DNA of 55,648 nt from Bacteroidales bacterium (GCA_017561935.1 JAFZBE010000014.1:1-55648); one strand, 5' to 3'. Numbered from the stretch's first letter, positions 42,042 through 51,174 are shown. Numbers and translations are program-made. Notes: generated by a model not told the origin, from the sequence alone.

Positions 42042-43409
42042 TTAGAATTTTGATACAAGTTCGTCAGCCTTTACCTTAATCTGTTCGCCGGTGACCATGT
42101 TTTTTAGCGAAACCTCGCCCGAAGCTACTTCGTCCGAACCCACGATGACGACGTATGGAATCTGCTTGGCATTAGCATAGGTCATCTGCTTCTTCATCTT
42201 GGCGCATGCGTCGGGATAGATTTCGGCACGAACGCCGGCTTTGCGCAGTGAGGCAAGGAGCGGCAGACAGAAGTCCTGTTCAGCCTCGCCAAAGGTGACG
42301 AAGAGCACCTGAGTAGATTGCAGGGCATCAGTGGGGTAGAGGTTAAGCTGGTTGAGCACGTCGTAAATGCGATCGGCACCGAACGAGATGCCCACGCCTG
42401 ACATGCCGGGCATACCGAAGACACCGGTGAGATTGTCATAGCGGCCACCACCCGTAATGGAACCCATCTCAACATCGAGAGCCTTCACTTCGAAGATGGC
42501 GCCTGTATAATAGTTGAGGCCACGGGCTAGCGTGAGATCAATGTCGAGGCGACATTCCGTGCCACCCAGCTTTTCGACCTTGTTCAGGATATATTCGAGT
42601 TCATCGACGCCCTTCACGCCCACTGCAGAGTCGGACAATGTCTCGCGGATGATGTTCAGCTTTTGGCGGTTTTCGCCTTCAAGGCAGATGATAGGCTGCA
42701 GCTTGGCAAGTTGTTCCTCGTTGAGTCCCTTCTCGCGAAGCTCGGCATTCACGTTGTCGAGGCCAATCTTATCGAGTTTGTCGATGGCAACGGTGATGTC
42801 AACCAATAGTTCGGGTGCACCGATGACTTCAGCGATGCCAGCCAGGATTTTACGGTTGTTCATCTTGATGGCAACGCGGATGCCGAAACGGCGGAACACC
42901 TCGTCGATAATCTGGATGAGCTCCACCTCATTGAGTAGCGAGTCGGAACCTACAACGTCGGCGTCACACTGGAAGAACTCGCGGTAGCGGCCCTTCTGTG
43001 GACGGTCGGCACGCCATACTGGCTGTATCTGGTATCGTTTGAAGGGGAAAGCCAGTTCGTTCTGGTGCATCACTACAAAGCGAGCGAAGGGTACGGTGAG
43101 GTCGTAGCGCAGACCTTTCTCGCAGATACAGGCTGCCAGCTTGGCCGTGCCTCCTTCACATAGATCTTCAGGCTTGACGCCAGAGAGGAAGTTGCCTGAA
43201 TCGAGGATTTTGAAAAGTAGTTTGTCACCCTCCTCTCCATACTTGCCCATCAGGGTCGAAAGGTTCTCCATCGAGGGAGTTTCGATCTGCTGGTAGCCGT
43301 AGAGTCCATAGACATCGCGTATAGTGTTGAAGATATAGTTTCGCTTAGCCATCTCGACGGGCGAGAAGTCGCGTGTTCCCTTGGGGATACTTGGTTTTAC
43401 TTGTGCCAT
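42042..43409 (-). CDS. hisS: Histidyl-tRNA synthetase
   Basis: A 455-residue class II synthetase. Motif 1 region [16 protein letters not shown]; motif 2 [20 protein letters not shown]; the HisRS-specific [13 protein letters not shown]; motif 3 near [13 protein letters not shown] and [15 protein letters not shown]. The C-terminal anticodon domain (about 360-455) is complete. It is the first gene of an operon with the M3 peptidase, CaCA antiporter and folate cyclo-ligase. It is divergent from metF. Confidence 0.97.
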   Translation of the reverse strand: MAQVKPSIPKGTRDFSPVEMAKRNYIFNTIRDVYGLYGYQQIETPSMENLSTLMGKYGEEGDKLLFKILDSGNFLSGVKPEDLCEGGTAKLAACICEKGLRYDLTVPFARFVVMHQNELAFPFKRYQIQPVWRADRPQKGRYREFFQCDADVVGSDSLLNEVELIQIIDEVFRRFGIRVAIKMNNRKILAGIAEVIGAPELLVDITVAIDKLDKIGLDNVNAELREKGLNEEQLAKLQPIICLEGENRQKLNIIRETLSDSAVGVKGVDELEYILNKVEKLGGTECRLDIDLTLARGLNYYTGAIFEVKALDVEMGSITGGGRYDNLTGVFGMPGMSGVGISFGADRIYDVLNQLNLYPTDALQSTQVLFVTFGEAEQDFCLPLLASLRKAGVRAEIYPDACAKMKKQMTYANAKQIPYVVIVGSDEVASGEVSLKNMVTGEQIKVKADELVSKF

Positions 43410-43438
43410 ATTTGCTCTTTATTATTAATTTTAGCGCG

Positions 43439-43446
43439 CAAATATA
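43439..43446 (-). promoter_or_regulatory. -7 element of the hisS operon
   Basis: TATATTTG on the minus strand, about 30 bases above the hisS ATG. No clear -33 box at the right distance. Confidence 0.45.
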
Positions 43447-43519
43447 AGGAATTTTTGTGTTTTTTCGGCATGTTTGAGCGTTTTTTTTCGAAAACGCTTA
43501 CATTTTAAATAATAATGTG

Positions 43520-43527
43520 TATCTTTG
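43520..43527 (+). promoter_or_regulatory. -7 element of metF-metH-tadA
   Basis: TATCTTTG, 22 bases above the metF ATG. The leader would be only about 16 bases, which leaves no room for a SAM or cobalamin riboswitch. Confidence 0.55.
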
Positions 43528-43549
43528 CAACTCCAAAATTCATTTTTTT

Positions 43550-44503
43550 ATGAGCGTATCAGAGATTCTGCGTTTAACCAAAGAGACATTATTCTCGTTT
43601 GAGGTATTGCCCCCGTTGCGTGGGAAAAGTCTCGAACAGATTTACGATACCATCGATAGGCTGGTGCCATTCAAACCCGCGTTTATCGAGGTGACGACCC
43701 ATCGTAGCGACTATGTGTATAAGGAGCTGTCACCCGGACAGTATCGCCGTGTCGAAGAACGTCTTCGTCCCGGTACCGTGCCTATCAGTTATGCTATCAA
43801 GCAGCGCTATGGCGTCCCCGTCGTTCCACATGTCATTTGTTCGGGTTATTCCCAGCAGGAAACTGAAAACGAGCTGATCGATCTTGCTTTTCTGGGTATG
43901 CATGATTTGCTGGTGCTGCGTGGCGACAAGTCGAAGCAGGATAGTCGCTTCATCCCCAAGGAAGGTGGTTTGCAATATGCCAGCGAGCTTTGTGAACAGA
44001 TCAACGATTTCAACAAAGGCAATCTCCTCTATGGAGGTCAGCATGAGTTGACACGTGAGACTCCTTTCACCTATGGAGTGGCAGGTTATCCCGAAAAACA
44101 CGAAGAAGCCATGAGCAAGGCGTCCGATCTGCGTGCCTTGAAGCGCAAGGTGGATCTCGGTGCAGGATATGTCTCGACACAGATGTTCTACGACAACAAG
44201 AAGTACTTCGACTTTGTGAAGCGTTGTCGTGAGATGGGTATCAATGTGCCCATTGTCCCGGGCCTCAAACCGCTTACCACCCTCAATCAGCGTGCCATGT
44301 TGCCACGCACCTTCCATATCGATTTCCCTGAGAAACTGGTCCGAATGTTGGAGAAGTGTGAGACCAATGACGATGTAAAGGAGGTGGGCGTGGAGTGGAT
44401 GATACGCCAGTGTCGTGAACTGAAGGAGCACGAAGTGCCTTGTCTCCATTTCTATTCGATGAATGCTGCCGCCCAGATTGTGAAGATCATGTCTGCGATT
44501 TAG
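43550..44503 (+). CDS. metF: 5,10-methylenetetrahydrofolate reductase
   Basis: A 317-residue FAD enzyme reducing methylene-THF to 5-methyl-THF, the methyl donor for MetH, encoded next. Visible: FSFEVLPPLRGKS with the catalytic Glu, FIEVTTHRSDYVY, VVPHVICSGYS, LRGDK, YGVAGYPEKHEEA, KRKVDLGAGYVSTQMFYD and NVPIVPGLKPLTTL. The start is ATG at 43550, below the promoter; the longer frame begins inside the -7 box. metH begins 45 bases downstream. Confidence 0.95.
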   Translation: MSVSEILRLTKETLFSFEVLPPLRGKSLEQIYDTIDRLVPFKPAFIEVTTHRSDYVYKELSPGQYRRVEERLRPGTVPISYAIKQRYGVPVVPHVICSGYSQQETENELIDLAFLGMHDLLVLRGDKSKQDSRFIPKEGGLQYASELCEQINDFNKGNLLYGGQHELTRETPFTYGVAGYPEKHEEAMSKASDLRALKRKVDLGAGYVSTQMFYDNKKYFDFVKRCREMGINVPIVPGLKPLTTLNQRAMLPRTFHIDFPEKLVRMLEKCETNDDVKEVGVEWMIRQCRELKEHEVPCLHFYSMNAAAQIVKIMSAI

Positions 44504-44548
44504 CAAGTTCGGATTATCTATGTTCCAACGCTCAATGCTCCACATTAT

Positions 44549-47500
44549 ATGACATTACGAGAGGCTTTCAACCAAAGGATTCTTCTTTTGGATGGTGCGA
44601 TGGGATCGATGTTGATGAAGGGGAATAACGATTACCTTTCGCTCACCGATCCAGAAACCATCCTCAACCTGCATCAGCGCTATGTGGATGCAGGTGCTGA
44701 TGTCATTACCACCAATACCTTCTCTTCCCAACGTATTTCTCAACATGATTATCACCTCGATGACCAGATTGAGGCGATGAATCGTGCTGCTGTTCGTTTG
44801 GCACGACGTGCAGCATCCGAAGCCCAAGGTCGGCAGGTCTTTGTGTTGGGTGATGTGGGACCCACCAGCAAGATGCTGTCGATGAGCGATGATGCTGACA
44901 ATCCTGCTGCACGTTCCCTCACCTTCGACCAGCTCGAAGCGGCTTACCTCGAGCAGATACAGGTGCTCGTCGATGAGGGCGTTGATGGCATTCTCATCGA
45001 AACCATCTTCGATACGCTTAATGCCAAGGCTGCTATCAGTGCCTGCATGAAAGCCGGTGCTCCTGAGATTCTCCTTAGCATGACCGTGAGCGATGCAAGT
45101 GGACGCACCTTAAGCGGACAGACTGTCGAGGCTTTTGTCACGTCTGTTCTGCATGCCAATCCCCTTTGTGTCGGTTTGAATTGCGGATTGGGGGCCGAGG
45201 GCATGTTGCCCTATCTGCGTCGGATTTCGGCATGTTCGCCCACATTTGTCAGCTGCCATCCCAACGCTGGATTACCCAATGAGTTTGGCGCTTATGAGGA
45301 TACGCCCGAGGATATGGTGCGTCAAATGACACCCTATCTCAAGGATTATCTCGTTAATATGATTGGCGGTTGTTGCGGTACTACTCCTGCGCATATCGCT
45401 GCCATGCGCAAGATGCTGGACGAGTTGCCGGACACATACATGAAGCGTGTCCCTTCATCAAGAAAAGGAATTCAACCCTTGCGTCTTTCTGGTCTTTCGG
45501 TTCTCGAAGCCGATGCTCATACCTTCGTCAAGGTTGGCGAGCGGTGCAATGTGGCGGGAAGTCGCAAGTTCCTGCGTCTTATCAGCGAGAAACATTATGA
45601 TGAGGCACTTGACATCGCACGAAAGCAGGTGGAGGATGGTGCCATGGTCATTGATGTCAATATGGACGATGGACTTCTCGACGCCAAGCTGGAGATGCAG
45701 ACCTTTCTCAATCTTGTTGCCGCCGATCCCGCCATCTGCCGGGTGCCTATCATGATTGATAGTTCTCGCTTCGAAGTCATTGAGGCGGGTTTGAAGTGTT
45801 GCCAAGGTAAGGGTATCGTCAATTCCATCAGTTTGAAGATGGGAGAGGAGGACTTCCTCGCCAAGGCTCGAGTAATAAAGCGACTTGGAGCAGCAGTCAT
45901 TGCCATGTGCTTCGACGAAGAAGGTCAGGCGACCAAATATGAACGACGTATCAAGGTTTGTCAGCGCATGTATCGACTGCTCACCGAAGAAGCTGGCTTT
46001 GCACCTGAGGATATCATCTTCGACCCCAATGTGCTGACCATTGCTACCGGCATGCCTGAACATGCCGCTTACGCACAGGATTTCATTCGTGCCACTCGTT
46101 GGGTGTCCGATAACCTGCCAGGCACACGTGTTTCGGGAGGTTTGTCGAACTTGTCGTTTGCCTTCCGAGGAAATAACTATCTGCGCGAGTCAATGCATTC
46201 GGTCTTCCTGCATCATGCCATTGCTAATGGCATGGGTATGGCTATCATGAATCCTGCCACCGAGGTTCCCTACAATACTATCCCTCTCGAATTGCGCATG
46301 GCAATTACCGAAGTGATCCTCAACACAGCCGACGATGCGAGTGAGGAACTCATCGCCCTTGCCCAGAAGATGAATGAGGCTCAGACTGCCGCCAAGGAGT
46401 CGGGTGTTAAATACGATCCGAAGGCTATTTTTTTAGGTTCTTCTCAACCGAATGAAAGGAAGAGTTCAGAGCGTGAAGTGACTCATGTGCCACAGCCACT
46501 GTCCGGCACTCCGGAGTTGCGCTTGCAGGATGCCCTGCTGAATGGAACAACAACGACACTTGATGCTGACCTAAAGGAACTGCTTGCCAGAGGCGATTCT
46601 CCGCTTTCGATCATTTCGGGTCCTCTGATGTCAGGGATGAACGAGGTGGGCAGGCTTTTTGGTGAAGGAAAGATGTTTCTGCCTCAGGTCGTAAAGACAG
46701 CACGTACGATGAAGAAGGCTGTTGAGATTCTTGATCCATATATCAAGGGCGAGCAGACGACCGATGATGTGCCGCACTCCTCCTCAAGGGGGCGAATTCT
46801 GATAGCTACCGTCAAAGGCGATGTGCATGATATCGGTAAGAATATCGTAGCAGTAATTCTTGCCTGCAATGGCTTTGAGGTCATCGACCTCGGGGTCATG
46901 GTACCTGTCGAGAAGATTCTTGAAACCATCCATGCTCAGCATATCGATATCGTGTGTCTTTCGGGGTTGATCACCCCAAGTCTCGAAGAGATGTGTGTAG
47001 TAGCACGTGCCATGCAGGTCGAAGGTCTTGACATTCCGATTATTGTAGGAGGAGCGACGACGTCGCCAGTTCATACGGCGGTTAAGATTGCCCCCTGTTA
47101 CGAGGGACCAGTCTTTCATGTGCGCGATGCAGCCAGCAATCCGGTGTTGGCTATGAAACTGCTTGACCCAGTTACTCGTTCGCAGGTGATTGCCGCTAAT
47201 CGTGTCGAACAGGAACGTATTCGCCAGCAGCAGAACCAACGACAGTTGCGCGACAGGGTGCATGAGCAGACCAGTCGTACTTTGGGTGAAGCACTTCCTG
47301 TGGAACGCCGTTTGAAAGTGAACTGGAGCAAATATCCTGAGGCCGTTCCCCCGTTCTATGGAGCCTGTATTTTGCCTCCGATCCTTGTGCGCGATCTTAT
47401 TCCGCACATAGACTGGCTGTATTTCTTCTGGGCATGGCGTGTGAAGGAAGATAGCGAAGAGGGAAAGAAGCTGCGCAAGGATGCAGATAATCTGCTTGCT

Positions 47501-48070
47501 CAGATTGCCGAAGGTCAGGAATATGCTGTACGTGTGACGCAGGCTTTCTATCCTGCTCTTGGACTTGAAGATAAGATTCATGTGACCCTTCGCCGAAATG
47601 GCCATGACGCGAATTGCCCTTGCTGCAACCAGTCTCTTGACATCCCGACACCCCGTCAGCAGAAGGATACGGGCACCTGTCTCTCGCTCTGCGATTATGT
47701 CAACGATTGTATTGGAGCTTTTGCGTGCACCGTGAGCGAGAAGTTCGTGCAGCGCCTCGAACATCTCAAGGCGACGCAAGGTGGTAGCGACTACGACGTA
47801 CTCCTGCTTCAGACCGTCGGTGATCGCCTCGCAGAGGCTGCTTCCGAGTATCTCGCATGGCGTCTTAAGGAAGAGCATCATTGGGGCGGTATCCGTCCAG
47901 CTGTGGGTTATCCATCGTTGCCTGATCAGAAGAGCATCTTCCTTTTAGCACGGATGATAGACTTTGGGGCTATAGGTATCAGCCTGACAGAAAATGGCGC
48001 TATGTATCCACAGGCTTCGGTGAGTGGTCTTTATATCCCCTATCCCGATGCAGAATATTTCAGCGTATAA
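44549..48070 (+). CDS. metH: Cobalamin-dependent methionine synthase
   Basis: A 1,173-residue four-module enzyme making methionine from homocysteine and 5-methyl-THF. Homocysteine domain (about 1-300): LLDGAMGSML, NCGLGAEGM, and the zinc cysteines in GGCCGTTPAH (about residue 273). Pterin domain (about 310-600): GERCNVAGSRKF, DVNMDDGLLD. B12 cap and Rossmann domains (about 670-890): GDVHDIGKN with the cobalt-binding His near residue 758. The SAM-activation domain (about 930-1173) is present, with RPAVGYPSLPDQ. All modules are intact, so it should be fully functional when cobalamin is available. tadA starts 3 bases after its stop. Confidence 0.97.
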   Translation: MTLREAFNQRILLLDGAMGSMLMKGNNDYLSLTDPETILNLHQRYVDAGADVITTNTFSSQRISQHDYHLDDQIEAMNRAAVRLARRAASEAQGRQVFVLGDVGPTSKMLSMSDDADNPAARSLTFDQLEAAYLEQIQVLVDEGVDGILIETIFDTLNAKAAISACMKAGAPEILLSMTVSDASGRTLSGQTVEAFVTSVLHANPLCVGLNCGLGAEGMLPYLRRISACSPTFVSCHPNAGLPNEFGAYEDTPEDMVRQMTPYLKDYLVNMIGGCCGTTPAHIAAMRKMLDELPDTYMKRVPSSRKGIQPLRLSGLSVLEADAHTFVKVGERCNVAGSRKFLRLISEKHYDEALDIARKQVEDGAMVIDVNMDDGLLDAKLEMQTFLNLVAADPAICRVPIMIDSSRFEVIEAGLKCCQGKGIVNSISLKMGEEDFLAKARVIKRLGAAVIAMCFDEEGQATKYERRIKVCQRMYRLLTEEAGFAPEDIIFDPNVLTIATGMPEHAAYAQDFIRATRWVSDNLPGTRVSGGLSNLSFAFRGNNYLRESMHSVFLHHAIANGMGMAIMNPATEVPYNTIPLELRMAITEVILNTADDASEELIALAQKMNEAQTAAKESGVKYDPKAIFLGSSQPNERKSSEREVTHVPQPLSGTPELRLQDALLNGTTTTLDADLKELLARGDSPLSIISGPLMSGMNEVGRLFGEGKMFLPQVVKTARTMKKAVEILDPYIKGEQTTDDVPHSSSRGRILIATVKGDVHDIGKNIVAVILACNGFEVIDLGVMVPVEKILETIHAQHIDIVCLSGLITPSLEEMCVVARAMQVEGLDIPIIVGGATTSPVHTAVKIAPCYEGPVFHVRDAASNPVLAMKLLDPVTRSQVIAANRVEQERIRQQQNQRQLRDRVHEQTSRTLGEALPVERRLKVNWSKYPEAVPPFYGACILPPILVRDLIPHIDWLYFFWAWRVKEDSEEGKKLRKDADNLLAQIAEGQEYAVRVTQAFYPALGLEDKIHVTLRRNGHDANCPCCNQSLDIPTPRQQKDTGTCLSLCDYVNDCIGAFACTVSEKFVQRLEHLKATQGGSDYDVLLLQTVGDRLAEAASEYLAWRLKEEHHWGGIRPAVGYPSLPDQKSIFLLARMIDFGAIGISLTENGAMYPQASVSGLYIPYPDAEYFSV

Positions 48071-48073
48071 GCT

Positions 48074-48505
48074 ATGTCCGACGAATATTATATGAAACAG
48101 GCCTTGATCGAGGCCAAGAAGGCTGCCGAGGAAGGTGAGATTCCCGTTGGTGCGATTATTGTATGCCATGACCGTATCCTGGCCCGTACTCACAACCTCA
48201 CACAGACGTTGCGTGATGTCACGGCACATGCTGAGATGCAGGCCATCACGGCAGCAGCCGAGGCGTTGGGTGGCAAGTACCTTACCGACTGCACGCTCTA
48301 TGTCACCTTGGAACCTTGTGTGATGTGTGCCGGTGCCTTGGGATGGAGCCAGATCTCGCGCATTGTCTATGGCGCTTCCGACCCACGCCGTGGTTATGAA
48401 CTCTTTGCACCCAAGGCTTTGCATCCCAGGACACAGGTAGAAGGTGGCATCTTGGAGGACGAAGCATTGCTATTGGTGAAGGAATTTTTCTCAAGAAAGC
48501 GATGA
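48074..48505 (+). CDS. tadA: tRNA-specific adenosine deaminase
   Basis: A 143-residue zinc deaminase converting A34 to inosine in tRNA-Arg(ACG). Catalytic HAE (about residues 53-55) and zinc cysteines in PCVMCAGAL (CxxC) are intact; GEIPVGAIIV and RIVYGASDPRRG are typical of TadA. The length is slightly short but complete. It is cotranscribed with metF-metH. Its tRNA-Arg(ACG) substrate is encoded in this window at 55435-55508. Confidence 0.95.
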   Translation: MSDEYYMKQALIEAKKAAEEGEIPVGAIIVCHDRILARTHNLTQTLRDVTAHAEMQAITAAAEALGGKYLTDCTLYVTLEPCVMCAGALGWSQISRIVYGASDPRRGYELFAPKALHPRTQVEGGILEDEALLLVKEFFSRKR

Positions 48506-48572
48506 AAATGTGCATTTGATGAGGTAAACAATCAACAATATCATTTGTCGCAGTCATTTTTCTTTCAGTTTA

Positions 48573-48604
48573 TTTGGAGATTTAGTGGAATGTAGTTATC
48601 TTTG
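48573..48604 (+). promoter_or_regulatory. Promoter of the 56-residue small gene
   Basis: TTTG (48573-48576), 20 bases, TATCTTTG (48597-48604): full consensus, in the gap after tadA. Confidence 0.72.
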
Positions 48605-48666
48605 CGTCGTCATTTGTAAGTATTGTAGTTAGTATATTAATCTTAATTTTATTATTACACATCATT

Positions 48667-48837
48667 ATGTTAAAGATTTATCAAACTCCGTCAGTCAAGA
48701 TCGTTTATCTGAGTGATGCAGATCTCATTGTTACAAGTCCTGGAAGTAAGGCTTCAATCGGCGTCAGCGAATCAGACACCGATGCTGATACCAGTGATAA
48801 GGCTCCAAATCGCGGCAATACGATTTGGAACGAGTGA
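48667..48837 (+). CDS. Small unknown protein, 56 residues
   Basis: The ATG is about 55 bases below a consensus promoter, and a terminator-like hairpin follows the stop, so it is a self-contained gene. The N-terminus MLKIYQTPSVKIVYLSDADL leads into a Ser/Thr/Asp-rich, disordered middle (SESDTDADTSD) and ends with a single Trp near the C-terminus (NTIWNE). This plan, a short beta-like opening followed by a disordered acidic tail with a terminal Trp motif, recalls a group of roughly 50-70 residue proteins I have seen in Prevotella genomes without a function. It has no signal peptide or membrane segment. I do not know what it does. Confidence 0.65.
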   Translation: MLKIYQTPSVKIVYLSDADLIVTSPGSKASIGVSESDTDADTSDKAPNRGNTIWNE

Positions 48838-48908
48838 AATTGCTCGTCGAACAGCCTCTTTTTTGCATCCCCGAATTGACAAAATGATTGCAAAACGGGT
48901 CGGATAGT

Positions 48909-48942
48909 CCCCAAAATGTTCGATTTTGGGGCGTTTCTCTTT
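48909..48942 (+). terminator. Terminator after the 56-residue gene
   Basis: CCCCAAAAT and ATTTTGGGG pair around GTTCG, followed by CGTTTCTCTTT. The T run is interrupted, so the strength is uncertain. Confidence 0.65.
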
Positions 48943-48970
48943 GCCATACCATAAATTCATCGTAATTTTG
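48940..48970 (+). promoter_or_regulatory. Promoter of the 30-residue membrane peptide
   Basis: TTTG (48940-48943), 19 bases, TAATTTTG (48963-48970). The leader to the ATG at 49046 is about 70 bases. Confidence 0.65.
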
Positions 48971-49045
48971 CACCGCAAAAACAAAGAAAAAAGTCCCGGA
49001 AGCGGACAATTAAGAAACTATTTATATATTAATATTTAAGGTATT

Positions 49046-49138
49046 ATGGAATTCATGAATAAGAAGCCAGTTATGGTGGCTACTATTGCAGCTTATTTGA
49101 CTGCATTGATTTATGTCGCTTGGGCCATGTTTAAGTAA
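49046..49138 (+). CDS. Single-span membrane peptide, 30 residues
   Basis: It begins MEFMNKKPVM and continues with a hydrophobic stretch of about 17 residues (VATIAAYLTALIYVAWA) that can cross the membrane once; it ends MFK. Two Lys before the span and one after suggest an N-in orientation. A promoter lies upstream and a strong hairpin 40 bases downstream. It is below the size usually reported. It could be a subunit-like small membrane protein, or a leader peptide for the queH-birA gene that follows. No family recognised. Confidence 0.6.
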   Translation: MEFMNKKPVMVATIAAYLTALIYVAWAMFK

Positions 49139-49179
49139 TCTGTCCAGGTCTTAGTTTGAAAGTGTTCAATTATTAATAT

Positions 49180-49215
49180 CCAGCCGGTGCTTATCTTAGT
49201 TCCGGCTGGTTTTTT
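49180..49215 (+). terminator. Terminator directly before the QueH-BirA start codon
   Basis: CCAGCCGG pairs with CCGGCTGG across a 14-base loop and is followed by six T. The T run ends 7 bases before the ATG at 49223. There is no room for a promoter in between. Confidence 0.82.
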
Positions 49216-49222
49216 GAATAAG

Positions 49223-50587
49223 ATGGAAAGAAACGACAACGAAGTATTGTTGCACTGCTGTTGTGCCCCGTGCTCCAGTGCCATCATCGAATGGATGCTG
49301 GCGCATGATGTGCGTCCTACACTCTATTACTTCAATCCGAATATTTTCCCCGAGGAGGAATATCTGATCCGCAAGAATGAATGTACGCGTTTCGCTGCCT
49401 CTTTGGGTCTTGACATCATTGATGAGGATTATGATCACGAGGCATGGCGCTGCATGGTTCATGGTATGGAACAAGAACCCGAGCGTGGTGCGCGATGCCT
49501 TGAGTGCTTCAAGATGCGATTGTTGAAAGCAGCGCACAAGGCCGTGGAACTGGGTTTTGGAGTATTCACCACGACATTGGCTTCAAGCCGCTGGAAGTCG
49601 CTCGAACAAATCAATGCGGCAGGACGTTGGGCTGTGGAGCAGGTGCAGCGGGAGACGGGACAGTCCGTCCGCTTCGATGATCGCAACTGGCGCAAGGGCG
49701 GACTACAGCAGCGTCGCAACGAACTACTCAAGCAATATGGATTCTACAACCAGCTCTATTGTGGTTGCGAATTCAGTTTGGAGGCCATGAAACGGAAATC
49801 GAAGATGATTCACCTGCCTGAGGTGCGATCCACTAATACATGGATGCTCGATGCCTTGGCCCAGGGAACAGATTTGTCCGACGAGACAGTTGTCTATACG
49901 ATGCGGCAGACGGCGGGACGCGGACAGATGGGCAACAGCTGGGAGTCGGAGCCCGACAAGAATATTGCATTCTCAATGCTACTGTGCCCTGAGTTCCTGC
50001 CCATCAAGGAACAGTTCGTAATCAGTCAAATGTGCAGCCTCGCCATAGTGGAGGCTCTTGACGAGTTGATAGCAGCACAGGGATTAAGTGCCGACGAACT
50101 CCATCTCAGCATCAAATGGCCCAACGACATCTATGCAGGCGATCGCAAGTTGGGTGGTATCCTCATCGAGAATAGGTTGATGGGTAGCACTTTGCAGCAT
50201 AGCGTACTGGGTGTAGGATTGAATGTGAATCAGATAAAGTGGATAGGAAATGCCCCCAACCCCGTGTCATTAAAGTTGCTTGGCATCCAGACTTCCCCCA
50301 TGCATGTTTTGGAGATAGTTACACGGCATCTCGTCGGGCTATATGATGCCTTGCGCAACAAAAAGGAGATGGCTGCAACCATACAAGAGCGTTATATGCA
50401 GCGCTTATATCGAAAAGAAGGTTTCCATCCCTATTTTGATCCTCAACGGGACGAGCATTTCGATGCTGAGATTGCTGGAGTCGATGCGCAGGGACCTCTC
50501 CTGCTGCGATTGCCTTCGGGCGAAGAGCGCAGGTACTGGTTCAAGGAAGTGAAGTTCGTTCTTCCCTGTGGCGTCACGAAAGAATAG
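49223..50587 (+). CDS. QueH-BirA fusion: epoxyqueuosine reductase plus biotin-protein ligase
   Basis: A 454-residue two-domain protein. Residues 1-190 are QueH (DUF208): LHCCCAPCSS, NPNIFPEEEYLIRKNE, RGARCLECFKMRL (Cys92, Cys95), TTTLASSRWKSLEQIN, NWRKGGLQQRRNEL and LYCGCEF (Cys180, Cys182). QueH reduces epoxyqueuosine to queuosine in tRNA. Residues about 197-454 are biotin ligase: RSTNTWML, TAGRGQMGNSW, KWPNDIYAGDRKLGGILIE with active-site Lys309, and GVGLNVN. There is no N-terminal HTH, so it is a type I, non-repressor BirA. The start is ATG at 49223; the frame from 49187 lies in the terminator. The domains are joined with no stop, by a short basic linker (MKRKSKMIHLPE). A lost stop between adjacent genes is the likely origin. 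Confidence 0.9.
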   Translation: MERNDNEVLLHCCCAPCSSAIIEWMLAHDVRPTLYYFNPNIFPEEEYLIRKNECTRFAASLGLDIIDEDYDHEAWRCMVHGMEQEPERGARCLECFKMRLLKAAHKAVELGFGVFTTTLASSRWKSLEQINAAGRWAVEQVQRETGQSVRFDDRNWRKGGLQQRRNELLKQYGFYNQLYCGCEFSLEAMKRKSKMIHLPEVRSTNTWMLDALAQGTDLSDETVVYTMRQTAGRGQMGNSWESEPDKNIAFSMLLCPEFLPIKEQFVISQMCSLAIVEALDELIAAQGLSADELHLSIKWPNDIYAGDRKLGGILIENRLMGSTLQHSVLGVGLNVNQIKWIGNAPNPVSLKLLGIQTSPMHVLEIVTRHLVGLYDALRNKKEMAATIQERYMQRLYRKEGFHPYFDPQRDEHFDAEIAGVDAQGPLLLRLPSGEERRYWFKEVKFVLPCGVTKE

Positions 50588-51167
50588 ATGACAGTTGCTC
50601 CTTCATCAAACGCTTCCACTTAAAGAAGCCGAAGATGGCGATGATGACGTAGAGCGCATAAAGACTGGCTTTGAAAGGGATGTCTTTGTAGAAATAGAGT
50701 GCGCAGGTGACTACATCGACGGTAATCCAGATAAGCCATTGTTCAAGGTACTTGTGCGCCAATGCCCAGATGCCGACGAGGCTGAGTGCTGTGGTGAAAC
50801 TGTCGGCCACAGGCACGTTGCTGTTGGTGAAAGTCACCAATAGCCAATAGATGATACCCCAGATGGCCGCCATGATCAACAGCCATGGCAGGATAAGACG
50901 GCGTGGAAAAGGACGGATGGGAAGCGCTTGGTTAGTCTGGCCGCCATGCACCCATCGCCAGTAGCCGTAGATGGTCATTGCAAGGTAGTAGAACTCCATG
51001 CCGCAGTCGGCATATAGCCCCTTTTGATAATAGAGTACGATGCCCAATGCCTGCATTAGGAAGCCGACGAGCCACATCCAAAGGCTGGCCCTATATTCCA
51101 GAAGGATATAAGCCAGTCCGAGAATGGTAGTGAGGATGTCAAGCCAATGTGCGGAAAGGAAATCCAT
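50574..51167 (-). CDS. PnuC-family transporter, probably thiamine (PnuT)
   Basis: A 197-residue membrane protein with about 7 hydrophobic spans and the Trp/Tyr-rich PnuC pattern (GLAYILLEYRASLWMWLVGF, EFYYLAMTIYGYWRW, WITVDVVTCALYFYKD). The family carries nicotinamide riboside or, in Bacteroidetes, thiamine. It sits 7 bases after the TonB receptor gene, which is under a TPP riboswitch, so thiamine is the better call. The usual third gene, thiamine pyrophosphokinase, is not adjacent; the operon ends by overlapping the end of the convergent queH-birA gene by 14 bases. Confidence 0.88.
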   Translation of the reverse strand: MDFLSAHWLDILTTILGLAYILLEYRASLWMWLVGFLMQALGIVLYYQKGLYADCGMEFYYLAMTIYGYWRWVHGGQTNQALPIRPFPRRLILPWLLIMAAIWGIIYWLLVTFTNSNVPVADSFTTALSLVGIWALAHKYLEQWLIWITVDVVTCALYFYKDIPFKASLYALYVIIAIFGFFKWKRLMKEQLSSILS

Positions 51168-51174
51168 AATAACT

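Noticed and set aside
43410..43549. Cobalamin or SAM riboswitch before metF-metH
   Set aside because: The space between the -7 element and the ATG is about 22 bases, and no B12 box or SAM core is visible.
46784..47881. 365-residue frame antisense to metH
   Set aside because: It is the shadow of a clear metH coding sequence and matches no family.
49139..49222. preQ1 riboswitch before queH-birA
   Set aside because: The conserved preQ1-I loop and A-rich tail are absent; only a simple terminator hairpin is seen.
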